Origin: a virus
IMG/VR virus record: IMGVR_UViG_3300042876_000238
Span: 1-64,000 of that record
Strand: one strand, 5' to 3'
Length of the DNA stretch: 64,000 nt
Part shown: positions 1 to 6,356 of the stretch, piece by piece
Position numbering within the stretch: the first letter of the stretch is position 1
How the letters are laid out: each line of letters starts with the position of its first letter
Notes under the pieces: generated by a model
What the model was told of the DNA's origin: nothing
What the model saw: only the letters and a program-made list of their open reading frames with translations
The model's database searches: none
Program-made: the position numbers and the translations under genes

Positions 1-5
1 GCCCA

Positions 6-32
6 CCAAAAAGAAGCCCCCTTGCGGGGGCT
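6..32 (-). terminator. Rho-independent terminator
   Basis: Read leftward, a 7-bp GC stem (15-21 with 26-32, 4-base loop) is followed by a T-rich run (TCTTTTT). It closes the two leftward genes at 95-971. Confidence 0.75.
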
Positions 33-94
33 AGGTGGCTGGCTGCCGAAAGTAGAGCGTCGCCGAAAATTCCCACGTTGGCAAGGGCGTCGCG

Positions 95-331
95 TCAACG
101 TGCATCGACCTTCCGGCGACGCGAAGCGAAATTACCGAGGTTACGCCGCGGTTTCGCGTAATGCTCGTCGAACCACTTCTTGATCGGGGCCTGCGAGAAG
201 TCCCGCAAGTGCCCTTCCCGCTCGAACTGCTGCGCGGCTTCCCATCCACCGTGAAGGAGCATCCACGCTTGGTGCTCCTCCACGGGGGACAGGATATACC
301 GCTTTAATCTTGGTTTCTTCCGTTTAGCCAC
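95..331 (-). CDS. Small basic phage protein, function unknown
   Basis: A 78-residue product, rich in Lys and Arg at both ends, with no membrane segment and no domain I recognise. Its ATG at 331 lies inside the 3' end of the upstream gene (8-base overlap), so it is probably translated by coupling. It is the last gene before the terminator at 6-32. Basic character could suit nucleic-acid binding, but that is only inference. Confidence 0.6.
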   Translation of the reverse strand: MAKRKKPRLKRYILSPVEEHQAWMLLHGGWEAAQQFEREGHLRDFSQAPIKKWFDEHYAKPRRNLGNFASRRRKVDAR

Positions 332-971
332 AGTACGTCGCGACGATCGCCGACTTCGGCATCTTCGACAACGTCACGGCATCGAGGCTTACCTCATATA
401 CCTCGCCCTTCTGCGTCGGAATAGGTTCACCGATGCATTTAGTGCCGATGGGCGCGGTGCCTACGGCGCGGCCGAGTTTGGCACCGTCCCAGCGGTCGGG
501 CAGGACTTCGTAGACGAGGCGAACCGTCGTACTCAGTACCGGCGGGTTCGGGTTGGGCCACGGCACGATGTTCGAGACGACCCCAGAGGCCCGTGACTCC
601 CCACCGCCCGCGGCTGCGGTAGCACGAGAGAAGCCACGATAGCACCACGTACCGGGGGCGACGTCGATGGTCGTGGCCGCGGTCGGTGCCGGGACGATCT
701 TCTCGCCCTGCTTGGTGCCGAAGACGCCGGGCGAGCTACAGGTACCCACCTCGATGCGGGTCTGCGCAAGCTGCGTGATCGTGAGCGGCGTGCCGTCCTC
801 GAACTGCGTCGGGTGGGTCCACGTGACCTCGACCGTGGCGGCGAGCGAACTGACCGCGAAGGCGAGCACGCCCACCACGATCAGCATGAGCGAGCCCAAC
901 GCGTACAGCGCGCCGCGCTGCGGGTTGACCTCGTACCAGTTCAGCAGTCGATCGAGCATTTTGTGACTCAT
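324..971 (-). CDS. Membrane-anchored protein with exported C-terminal domain
   Basis: A 215-residue protein with a short cytoplasmic N-terminus (about 1-19), one strong hydrophobic segment (about 20-44) and a long beta-rich, Pro/Thr/Val-rich remainder. The remainder has four cysteines, which could form two disulphides outside the cytoplasm. A Shine-Dalgarno AAGGAG lies 11 bases before the ATG, and a TTGACA-bearing promoter lies at 1020-1047. Topology suggests a periplasmic domain tethered to the inner membrane. A superinfection-exclusion or envelope role is possible but not shown. The C-terminal part may be a fibronectin-like beta sandwich, which is a guess from composition. Confidence 0.65.
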   Translation of the reverse strand: MSHKMLDRLLNWYEVNPQRGALYALGSLMLIVVGVLAFAVSSLAATVEVTWTHPTQFEDGTPLTITQLAQTRIEVGTCSSPGVFGTKQGEKIVPAPTAATTIDVAPGTWCYRGFSRATAAAGGGESRASGVVSNIVPWPNPNPPVLSTTVRLVYEVLPDRWDGAKLGRAVGTAPIGTKCIGEPIPTQKGEVYEVSLDAVTLSKMPKSAIVATYCG

Positions 972-1001
972 GGGGGGAGCACTCCTTGAAGCGGAAAACC
1001 A

Positions 1002-1012
1002 GTGTCAGACAC
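1002..1012. promoter_or_regulatory. 11-bp perfect palindrome downstream of leftward promoter
   Basis: GTGTCAGACAC lies between the -10 of the leftward promoter (1020-1047) and the start codon at 971. Position suits an operator, but no protein is known to bind it and short palindromes also occur by chance. Confidence 0.25.
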
Positions 1013-1019
1013 CCCCTAC

Positions 1020-1047
1020 AGCGTACTCCCAGCACGTGTTATGTCAA
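1020..1047 (-). promoter_or_regulatory. Sigma70-like promoter for the leftward pair
   Basis: Read leftward: perfect -35 TTGACA (1042-1047), 16-base spacer, -10-like TACGCT (1020-1025, 3 of 6 matches). It sits 50 bases upstream of the gene ending at 324. The -35 is convincing and the -10 is weak. Confidence 0.5.
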
Positions 1048-1302
1048 GTTTCGGGAAATTTTTGTGGTGGGGTTTTTACGTGTGCTTAGTGCGCACATGG
1101 TGGAGTTTTTGCGGGATACGGGGCCGAGGGACCTAAAGCGTACCCCCACCCCCCTCCCCCCGTGGCCCGGTACCCCGGTGGGCCGTCGTGCTTCGGTACA
1201 GGTGCGCCGCTGGCTTTCCCCACGCGCGGTATATGAGGGAAGCACACCGCAACCCTTACGCCGCACTGGCGTTACACCGGTGTAATTCATAGGAGCAATC
1301 AC
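1048..1302. other. Divergent intergenic control region
   Basis: Non-coding space between the leftward pair and the first rightward early gene. It holds a very C-rich tract (about 1143-1160), an imperfect GGCCC/GGGCC hairpin (1164-1184), a -10-like TATATG in GGTATATGAG around 1229-1238, and the palindrome at 1272-1285. A rightward early promoter is expected here, but I cannot point to a convincing -35/-10 pair. Confidence 0.45.
1272..1285. promoter_or_regulatory. Palindromic site P1 (TTACACCGGTGTAA)
   Basis: Perfect 14-bp palindrome ending 17 bases before the ATG at 1303 and just upstream of its AGGAG ribosome binding site. First of ten family members between 1272 and 13651. Confidence 0.75.
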
Positions 1303-1881
1303 ATGGCTAAGGCCAAGACGACACAGACCCCCGCAGTTGCCACGCTCACGCAGGCAAAGGCCGAGCGCATCGCGCGCATCTGGATCGCTGGTGACGCAGC
1401 GCTCGCGAAGGCGGGCGGCGAACTCGCTACGCGCATCGCGCAGGAAGCGTCCGCAGTGTTCGAGCGCAACGCGACGCCGGGCAAGCCGGACGCGGACCTC
1501 GTCACGAAGATCGTCGGCAAGTCGCGCGGCTGGAGCGCAGCGTCGCTGAACGTCCGCTCGTCGGAGATCCTCGCGATCATGCGCGCTCGCACCGGGCTGC
1601 CGAAGGGTGTCGCCGCGATCGAGAAGGCGTTTGCTGGTACGTGCCGCTGGAATGACGCGGTCAACGCGGCCCGAGCGATCAACGACGGCAAGGACCCCGT
1701 TCGCTTCGTGAAGGGCAAGCGCAAGGGCGCGGGCGAGGAGCCGAAGGACGCGGAAGCCGTGAAGAAGTCCATCGCGATCGCCGTGAAGAAGTGGCTGGAG
1801 TGGAGCGCGACGCCGCGTGCGCTCAAGACGTCGCTGCGCCAGATGTGCGGCGAGCACCGCATCAACATCGGCAAGGCGTAA
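1303..1881 (+). CDS. Early phage protein, function unknown (192 aa)
   Basis: First gene of the rightward early region, started by ATG behind a good AGGAG. The product is Ala/Lys/Arg-rich, highly basic and predicted helical, without membrane segments or a motif I can name. The gene is flanked on both sides by perfect copies of the TTACACCGGTGTAA palindrome (1272-1285 and 1888-1901), so it is probably under the same control as its neighbours. The basic, helical character would fit a DNA-binding protein. The family is not recognised. Confidence 0.7.
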   Translation: MAKAKTTQTPAVATLTQAKAERIARIWIAGDAALAKAGGELATRIAQEASAVFERNATPGKPDADLVTKIVGKSRGWSAASLNVRSSEILAIMRARTGLPKGVAAIEKAFAGTCRWNDAVNAARAINDGKDPVRFVKGKRKGAGEEPKDAEAVKKSIAIAVKKWLEWSATPRALKTSLRQMCGEHRINIGKA

Positions 1882-1887
1882 TCGCAA

Positions 1888-1901
1888 TTACACCGGTGTA
1901 A
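1888..1901. promoter_or_regulatory. Palindromic site P2 (TTACACCGGTGTAA)
   Basis: Perfect copy in the 40-base gap between the genes at 1303-1881 and 1922-2098. Confidence 0.75.
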
Positions 1902-1921
1902 CTCACCGAGGGAGAACGACG

Positions 1922-2098
1922 ATGCGAGTCGCACTGTTTGAGTTCGACGGCACGCTGGACGCGCAGGAGAAGATCCTGCGGGAACGCGTGGAGCGAAAGC
2001 GCAAGGGCTGGGATCGCCGCACCGCGGAGGATCACCAGCGCTTGCTCGATGTGCAGCGGGAGAAGGCCCGCCGCATGAAGCGCGAGGCGGGCCGCTAG
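1922..2098 (+). CDS. Small charged helical protein (58 aa)
   Basis: ATG at 1922 is chosen because GGGAGAA lies 7 bases upstream and a longer reading would run back through the palindrome into the previous gene. The product is a highly charged (Arg/Lys/Glu), probably single-helix protein with no recognised domain. A strong terminator follows at 2113-2145. Confidence 0.6.
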   Translation: MRVALFEFDGTLDAQEKILRERVERKRKGWDRRTAEDHQRLLDVQREKARRMKREAGR

Positions 2099-2112
2099 GC
2101 TCGTAGCACGTG

Positions 2113-2145
2113 GGGCCGGAGGGCGTTGAGCCTTCCGGCCCTTTT
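2113..2145 (+). terminator. Rho-independent terminator
   Basis: An 11-bp stem with one wobble pair (2113-2123 with 2131-2141), a 7-base loop, then TTTTGCTTT. It ends the first rightward unit. Confidence 0.8.
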
Positions 2146-2164
2146 GCTTTGCCCGCATGAGTCA

Positions 2165-2178
2165 TTACACCCGTGTAA
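2165..2178. promoter_or_regulatory. Palindromic site P3 (TTACACCCGTGTAA)
   Basis: One-base variant of the palindrome in non-coding DNA just after the terminator; flanking bases extend the symmetry to 16 bp (ATTACACCCGTGTAAT). Confidence 0.7.
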
Positions 2179-2310
2179 TCTCATATCACGATGTCTCAAA
2201 ATACCGTGTTACCAGATGTACATCATTCATACGTGTGCGTGGATCGGCGGGCTCTCGGGCCGAGGGGCCGTTATCATAGGCACGTACATTGGCGCGACGG
2301 CGAGGCTGGC

Positions 2311-2347
2311 AATGTGGATATGATGTTTTCGACAAAACCGTTGCAGC
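2311..2347 (+). repeat. Iteron-like repeat I1
   Basis: AATGTGGATATGATG (2311-2325), then 10 bases, then AACCGTTGCAG. Partial match to the full unit. Confidence 0.55.
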
Positions 2348-2385
2348 GCAAGGGTTCTACTATTCATTACCATCATATCCACATT
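2348..2385 (-). repeat. Iteron-like repeat I2 (inverted)
   Basis: On the minus strand this reads AATGTGGATATGATGGTAATGA, 7 bases, AACCCTTGCG: the same composite unit as I3, in opposite orientation. Arm 2371-2385 is the exact reverse complement of 2311-2325. Confidence 0.65.
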
Positions 2386-2477
2386 GTTTAGAGATACCCT
2401 GTGTTTTCAATCGCAGTCCGGGGCATGTGTGTCTTTGGGGGCTGAGTGAATGTTATAGGTTACTCGTCCGCAAAAGT

Positions 2478-2512
2478 GTGGATATGATGGTAATGACCTG
2501 AAAACCCTTGCG
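2478..2512 (+). repeat. Iteron-like repeat I3
   Basis: GTGGATATGATGGTAATGA (2478-2496), 6 bases, AACCCTTGCG. Best copy of the composite unit. Confidence 0.65.
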
Positions 2513-2542
2513 GCACTAAGGCACCTTGGCACATACTGCGCA

Positions 2543-2581
2543 GGATATGATGGAAATGACCTGTCAATATGATGGTAATGA
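2543..2581 (+). repeat. Iteron-like repeats I4 and I5 in tandem
   Basis: GGATATGATGGAAATGA (2543-2559) and AATATGATGGTAATGA (2566-2581), spaced about two helical turns apart and ending 9 bases before the ATG at 2591. Position over the start region suggests control of that gene or binding by its product. Confidence 0.6.
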
Positions 2582-2590
2582 GGGGGTAAG

Positions 2591-2947
2591 ATGCTCGAAC
2601 GCACCGCCAAATTCACTCCGAAACAGTTTCGCCTGCTCTGTGAGGCCCTTCGGCACCACGGCACGAAACTGCGCGCCGACCGCAATCATGAGGCACTTCG
2701 TGTGCTGACCATGTTCGTCCGCACCCTCCCAACGTGTGCGCCTTACGATGTGACCATCAGCACGCGCGAGTGGCCCATCGTCAGCCGGGCACTGCGGCCC
2801 GAGGGCATGAAGCCCACGCCGGGCTCGGACGCCGCCCGCTGGCTGGCGCTATACCAGTGGATGATCCTGCCACAGAACTTCTATGGCATGCGCTCGTTAT
2901 CATCCCGCACGCAGCGCGAACAGGACCGCAAGCTCCCCACGCTCTGA
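2591..2947 (+). CDS. Phage protein next to the repeat region (118 aa)
   Basis: ATG behind AGGGGG, directly after the last iteron-like repeat. The product is basic at its N-terminal half (many Arg, His, Lys), with no membrane segment and no motif I can name. Gene position suggests it could be the protein that binds the repeats, as origin-binding proteins often sit next to their iterons; that is inference only. It contains one CGTTATCAT 9-mer (2895-2903) and is followed without a gap by palindrome P4. Confidence 0.6.
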   Translation: MLERTAKFTPKQFRLLCEALRHHGTKLRADRNHEALRVLTMFVRTLPTCAPYDVTISTREWPIVSRALRPEGMKPTPGSDAARWLALYQWMILPQNFYGMRSLSSRTQREQDRKLPTL

Positions 2948-2961
2948 TTACACCCGTGTAA
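2948..2961. promoter_or_regulatory. Palindromic site P4 (TTACACCCGTGTAA)
   Basis: Begins on the base after the TGA of the gene at 2591-2947. Same one-base variant as P3, again with 16-bp extended symmetry. Confidence 0.7.
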
Positions 2962-2972
2962 TCCGACGCTGT

Positions 2973-3051
2973 ATCAGACAGCACCCTGTCTTCTCCTACG
3001 CTCCCGTCCTGCTCCTTCGGGGGCGCGGGGGCGGGCAGGGTGCTGCCTGAT
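2973..3051 (+). other. Long hairpin in the leader of the gene at 3082
   Basis: Arms 2973-2988 and 3036-3051 pair over 16 positions with a single G-T pair, enclosing a 47-base GC-rich loop. It lies between a stop codon and the next ribosome binding site, and there is no T-run after it. It could be a transcript-stabilising or attenuating structure in the mRNA, or a DNA-level inverted repeat. Confidence 0.5.
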
Positions 3052-3081
3052 GCAACGTGCATCGCACAGAAGGAGCAACCA

Positions 3082-3855
3082 ATGACTGACATCAAGATCA
3101 CCAACGAACTGTACCAGCACGTGCTGGGCGTGCTGCTGCGTACACACGGTACGCTGGAGCGGCAGATGAACGGCACCGCGCAGGACACCTACGAGGTGTG
3201 GGAGATGTGCGCCCAAGCGTACGACAAGCTCCATGCCTTGCAGCCCACGGTGCCGCAGGCCGAAGGGCAGCAGGGCACGAAGCGCTGGGGATGGGATCGG
3301 TCCACGCTCGAAGAGATCTTCTTGGCGATGGAAGAGGCGGGCGAGGAGTCGAACTCGTGGGCGGCACGGCTGCGCAAGCTGTTCGATGAGGTGCAGCACG
3401 AGACGAAGGGCAAGCAGATCGCTGGCAAGCTGCGTGCGCTGTCGTACGCATACAAGTACGACTCGAAGCCTGCGCGTACGTTGTGCGAGGCGGCCGACAT
3501 CGTCGAGTCGATGTCGATGGACACAGCCCAGTACAAGGCAGCCGGTAAGGCAGCCGTCGACTCGATCGCGCAGCGTGCGTTCATGCAGGAGGCTGAGGAA
3601 GCGGGCGTTATCATGTCGCACCCGGACGCAGCCGAGGCACAGCGCATCGGCGAACAGGTTGCGCAGAAACTGAACGCCACGCCAGTGCCAAAGACGCGTT
3701 GGTTCGTACGCATCATCTCACGCAAGCAGAATGCATTGATCCAGCAGATCGGTGCACGCGACTACGCTGACGCGAAGGCGATTTACACCGGTGTAATGGG
3801 CAAGCTCGACCTGTCGCGCTTCAAGGTGAAGCTGGTCAGCGAGGTCGAAGAGTGA
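3082..3855 (+). CDS. Phage protein, function unknown (257 aa)
   Basis: ATG at 3082 with AAGGAG nine bases upstream is preferred over a GTG at 3040, which lies within the hairpin arm. The product is mostly helical and mildly acidic in the first two thirds. Its last 60 residues look like a small alpha/beta domain with basic residues. No family is recognised. The palindrome P5 (3783-3796) is inside its coding sequence near the 3' end, and a CGTTATCAT 9-mer is at 3606-3614. Its TGA overlaps the GTG of the next gene. Confidence 0.65.
   Translation: MTDIKITNELYQHVLGVLLRTHGTLERQMNGTAQDTYEVWEMCAQAYDKLHALQPTVPQAEGQQGTKRWGWDRSTLEEIFLAMEEAGEESNSWAARLRKLFDEVQHETKGKQIAGKLRALSYAYKYDSKPARTLCEAADIVESMSMDTAQYKAAGKAAVDSIAQRAFMQEAEEAGVIMSHPDAAEAQRIGEQVAQKLNATPVPKTRWFVRIISRKQNALIQQIGARDYADAKAIYTGVMGKLDLSRFKVKLVSEVEE
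3783..3796. promoter_or_regulatory. Palindromic site P5 (TTACACCGGTGTAA), intragenic
   Basis: Perfect copy inside the 3' part of the gene at 3082-3855, where it encodes Tyr-Thr-Gly-Val. Confidence 0.7.
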
Positions 3856-3986
3856 ATAAGCTGCACCTGATCTTCGGCCTGTTGTTCAGCGCTGTCGGCA
3901 TCTGGGCCTACGATCACACAGGTATGGGATTCTCGATCTTCCTGATGATCACAGGCGCGGCCCACATTCACAGCATATGGAGGTGA
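3852..3986 (+). CDS. Membrane micro-protein, two segments (44 aa)
   Basis: GTG at 3852 overlaps the previous stop (GTGA), a junction type used throughout this phage. The 44-residue product has two hydrophobic stretches, about 5-19 and 26-39, separated by a short polar turn, so it is probably a small inner-membrane hairpin. It is too short for family assignment. One of five membrane micro-proteins in the window. Confidence 0.55.
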   Translation: MNKLHLIFGLLFSAVGIWAYDHTGMGFSIFLMITGAAHIHSIWR

Positions 3987-3988
3987 GC

Positions 3989-4363
3989 GTGATCCGCAAG
4001 CACATCTTCACCGTGCGCTGGGAACGCAGGGGATGGGAGGCCGTGCCGACGTTCGAGCGTTACACGTTCTGCGACTGGCCCGAAGACATGCCAGACAACG
4101 ACGCGCTGCCTGCGATCGGCGTACTCACCGGCCGGGACCCGCACGAGTACATGACGTCGCTCCTGCCACAGGACTGCAAGGAAGCGCTCTCCGTACTGGC
4201 AGGCATGGAGGTCCGTTGCCGCTACAGCAACGACACCAAGGGGCCGTACATCATCGACGACCCCGAGTCCCTGTTCGATGAGGATCTCCTGCTGATGGTG
4301 GTTGCACACGCATCGGACAAGGAGTTGGATGGCTATCACATGCGAAGGAGAAAGAGAGTATGA
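3989..4363 (+). CDS. Phage protein, function unknown (124 aa)
   Basis: GTG at 3989 is preferred because GGAGG lies 5 bases upstream; an ATG at 3977 has no ribosome binding site. The product has an acidic middle (Asp/Glu-rich around 'EDMPDNDA' and 'DDPESLFDED') and a basic C-terminal tail. No motif is recognised. It is coupled to the next gene by an ATGA overlap at 4360. Confidence 0.6.
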   Translation: MIRKHIFTVRWERRGWEAVPTFERYTFCDWPEDMPDNDALPAIGVLTGRDPHEYMTSLLPQDCKEALSVLAGMEVRCRYSNDTKGPYIIDDPESLFDEDLLLMVVAHASDKELDGYHMRRRKRV

Positions 4364-4821
4364 AGAAGCGCAAAGTTCCCCTCACACGAGGGGCGAAGAA
4401 GGCCGTGCAACAGGACATGTTCCCGGCACGCAAGAAGCTAGCCGAGGCGGCGCGCATCGGGCAGCTAGGTCCGCCTTCCAAGTCCCGCGACCCGAGCGAG
4501 TGGCCTGTCATCGCCTTGCAGGGCGAATACAAGCGGCTCGATAAGAAAATCACGGATCTGGATGCACGCGTGCAGAGTCTCGCCCATGCCGTCGAGTTGC
4601 TGGCCGAAGTCACGAAGCGTGCGGTACCACCGAGACCGGCGAAGGTCTGGTCGTCTGAAGAGTACATCCGTCTGAGTGGCGAGCATGACCTGATGCTGCG
4701 CGTGGATGGAGAGGTGGACTACGAAGTCCTGATGGATGTACACCGGTGTAGCTGGGATGAACTCAAGCTGGCACTCAGGCACATCGGCAAGGAGTGGGCA
4801 GATGAACAAAAGACTGTCTGA
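4360..4821 (+). CDS. Phage protein with central coiled coil (153 aa)
   Basis: Started by the ATG of an ATGA junction. The basic N-terminus is followed by a heptad-like stretch at about residues 55-85 (LDKKITDLDARVQSL...), then a charged C-terminal part. Function unknown. The imperfect palindrome P6 (4738-4751) lies in its coding sequence. Confidence 0.6.
   Translation: MKKRKVPLTRGAKKAVQQDMFPARKKLAEAARIGQLGPPSKSRDPSEWPVIALQGEYKRLDKKITDLDARVQSLAHAVELLAEVTKRAVPPRPAKVWSSEEYIRLSGEHDLMLRVDGEVDYEVLMDVHRCSWDELKLALRHIGKEWADEQKTV
4738..4751. promoter_or_regulatory. Palindromic site P6 (core TACACCGGTGTA), intragenic
   Basis: 12-bp core intact at 4739-4750 but the outer T:A pair is replaced by G and G. 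The least perfect member, inside the gene at 4360-4821. Confidence 0.5.
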
Positions 4822-4897
4822 CGCGATCGTTATCATCGCCTGTCTCGCCGCGTTCGCAGTGTTCGTAGTGATGTGGTGGATCGAACTCACTGATTGA
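4802..4897 (+). CDS. Membrane micro-protein, one segment (31 aa)
   Basis: ATG at 4802 with AAGGAG upstream, overlapping the end of the previous gene by 20 bases in another frame. The product is a charged N-terminus, one hydrophobic segment (about 8-26) and an acidic end. The CGTTATCAT 9-mer (4828-4836) lies inside it. Too short to classify. Confidence 0.5.
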   Translation: MNKRLSDAIVIIACLAAFAVFVVMWWIELTD

Positions 4898-4907
4898 AGG
4901 AGCAACA

Positions 4908-5288
4908 ATGAAACTGACACCTGAACAGGTTTCCCATGTCATGCATGGGCTCAACATACTGGCCCAGTCCGTCGGACCGAACACGGCCCGCGAGATCGAG
5001 GCGCTGCTCAACACCATCGAGACCAACGAGGTGCACCTGATGCGGCGCGGGCTGCTGGAAGACGTCAACGCGAAGTTCAATGAACTCTGCGTGCTGCACG
5101 ACAAGATGCGCGTGACCGTCAACACGTACATCGAGCACGTGCAGAGGGTGTGCACGCACCAGTTCTGGAAGCCCGACCCGAACGACAGGCATCGCGTCTA
5201 TCCACGCCGCATCAAGCTCGATAGCTGCCGCCTGTGTGGCAAGGCTGCCGAGCCCGTGACCGATACGTTGCGCGTCTCCAGTGACTGA
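4908..5288 (+). CDS. Phage protein with Cys cluster near the C-terminus (126 aa)
   Basis: ATG with GAAGGAG upstream. Helical N-terminal two thirds; the last 45 residues contain Cys-Thr-His and Cys-Arg-Leu-Cys-Gly separated by about 25 residues, a spacing compatible with a single zinc site. Function unknown. Ends 1 base before palindrome P7. Confidence 0.6.
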   Translation: MKLTPEQVSHVMHGLNILAQSVGPNTAREIEALLNTIETNEVHLMRRGLLEDVNAKFNELCVLHDKMRVTVNTYIEHVQRVCTHQFWKPDPNDRHRVYPRRIKLDSCRLCGKAAEPVTDTLRVSSD

Positions 5289-5835
5289 TTACACCGGTGT
5301 AAAGGTCGAGGAAGCCGTGCTCGTATGTCAGGGCAGGTATGTCGACCAGTTCGCCGACGACCGCAACTACACTGAAGAATTTCACTGGTACACCAACGTG
5401 TCACAACTGATCATTCCCGATACATCGATCGAACAGCCGAGCGACAGCTTCATTTGGTGTACGCCGATCCCGGCGCGTGACTGGAACACGCTCGTGGGGC
5501 TGGCAGTGCAGTTCAAGTGCGTCACTCCGAATGGAGTTCTGTACGTGCATCGCATCGGAGCCCGCAGGCAGCGGATCATCATCGTGCCGTGGCATCCCGC
5601 CGGTACGGACACGAAGGACTTGCATAGGGAGAGGGGCAAGGGACACTCGAAGGAGGAGATCGAGCAGGAGTGTGCATGGCTGCGCTTGATCAAGAACTTC
5701 CAGCATCCGATCTACGTGGTGCCGCACGGCGTCACGCTCACGACGAAAGAGATCATCCAGCGTTCGATGAACGTGTCGCCGTACCTGCTGCAGAGCCTCG
5801 ACTCACTGAAGGATGTGCCGGATGATCCATCCTAG
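5281..5835 (+). CDS. Phage protein, function unknown (184 aa)
   Basis: The open frame begins at GTG 5281, overlapping the previous stop; palindrome P7 then encodes residues 4-7 (Tyr-Thr-Gly-Val). A GTG at 5317 has a better ribosome binding site (GAGGAA) and could be the true start, which would leave the palindrome in the leader. The product is an alpha/beta protein without a recognised motif. Confidence 0.55.
   Translation: MTDYTGVKVEEAVLVCQGRYVDQFADDRNYTEEFHWYTNVSQLIIPDTSIEQPSDSFIWCTPIPARDWNTLVGLAVQFKCVTPNGVLYVHRIGARRQRIIIVPWHPAGTDTKDLHRERGKGHSKEEIEQECAWLRLIKNFQHPIYVVPHGVTLTTKEIIQRSMNVSPYLLQSLDSLKDVPDDPS
5289..5302. promoter_or_regulatory. Palindromic site P7 (TTACACCGGTGTAA)
   Basis: Perfect copy immediately after the stop at 5286-5288, at or just before the start of the next gene. 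Confidence 0.7.
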
Positions 5836-6235
5836 GAAGCGCAGCAAGGAGAAGTGGCACGACCTGAATATGAAGGATCTCACCGAAGAGGAGCGTGCGT
5901 GGGCTGCGATCTACACGCTCCGCTTCGGCATTGATCAATGGGCAAGGGGATTCTGCGAAGGAGAAGAAGACTTCTTCAATGAGATGTCGCTTGCGCTGTA
6001 CGGAGAAGTCAAAAGCCCAGCGGCCCATCAGGACAGGATTTGCTGTGCGATGGACGTCATCATCTGCGCATACAACCATAGAGATACGGAGGGTAGGAAC
6101 AATGGCAATACCGAAAGGAACGAAGAAGAACTTCGAGACCCTGCAGCTAGCAATGGCCGCAGGGCACGTGTGCGTGATGGAAGTGCTCGACGGCAAGACC
6201 GGCGAGGTGGTCGACGCGATCTGCATGATCAATAA
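5822..6235 (+). CDS. Early protein of the 'WA-x-Y-x-LRFG' paralog family (137 aa)
   Basis: ATG at 5822 with GAAGGA upstream, overlapping the previous stop. Residues about 28-63 (RAWAAIYTLRFG...) align with the proteins at 7044 and 7491, so this is the first of three paralogs. The last 45 codons overlap the gene at 6102-6356 and have the Arg/Gly/Asp-rich look of out-of-frame translation. The functional part may therefore end near residue 93, with a lost stop or frameshift. Function unknown. Confidence 0.5.
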   Translation: MIHPRKRSKEKWHDLNMKDLTEEERAWAAIYTLRFGIDQWARGFCEGEEDFFNEMSLALYGEVKSPAAHQDRICCAMDVIICAYNHRDTEGRNNGNTERNEEELRDPAASNGRRARVRDGSARRQDRRGGRRDLHDQ

Positions 6236-6356
6236 GGTCGACGACATGTACCAGATGGCTCCGATTGCGTTCATGCCGAGGGAGAATCCGTACGACCGGT
6301 TCTCGCCGCCGGACCCGAACAACCCGGAGATGTTCGCCACTGGGGAGAAGCACTGA
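6102..6356 (+). CDS. Small phage protein, function unknown (84 aa)
   Basis: ATG at 6102 with GTAGGAA upstream. Mostly beta/alpha in character, with a Pro-rich acidic C-terminus. No motif recognised. It overlaps the tail of the preceding gene by 134 bases and is joined to the next by a TGATG junction. Confidence 0.6.
   Translation: MAIPKGTKKNFETLQLAMAAGHVCVMEVLDGKTGEVVDAICMINKVDDMYQMAPIAFMPRENPYDRFSPPDPNNPEMFATGEKH

Larger units (their letters stand above)
2180..2590. other. Non-coding, AT-richer region with iteron-like repeats; candidate origin or control region
   Basis: About 410 bases between a terminator and the next gene without a convincing reading frame: the three short overlapping frames here have no ribosome binding sites and run through the repeats. 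It contains five copies of GGATATGATGGTAATGA-like repeats, three of them linked to an AACC(C/G)TTGC(G/A) element, and one copy of the 9-mer CGTTATCAT (2269-2277). Repeats plus higher AT content are what one sees at phage or plasmid origins and at multi-operator control regions. Which of these it is cannot be decided from sequence. Confidence 0.55.

Noticed and set aside
1039-2165. Minus-strand frames opposite the first early gene
   Set aside because: Run across the palindromes and the terminator with no ribosome binding site; rightward genes have AGGAG and proper starts.
2126-2501. Three short overlapping plus-strand frames of 65-70 codons in the repeat region
   Set aside because: No ribosome binding sites, run through the repeats and have unlikely amino acid patterns.
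2311-2581. Iteron-like repeats as a CRISPR array or attachment site
   Set aside because: Units are in both orientations, spaced irregularly and not associated with cas genes or an integrase.
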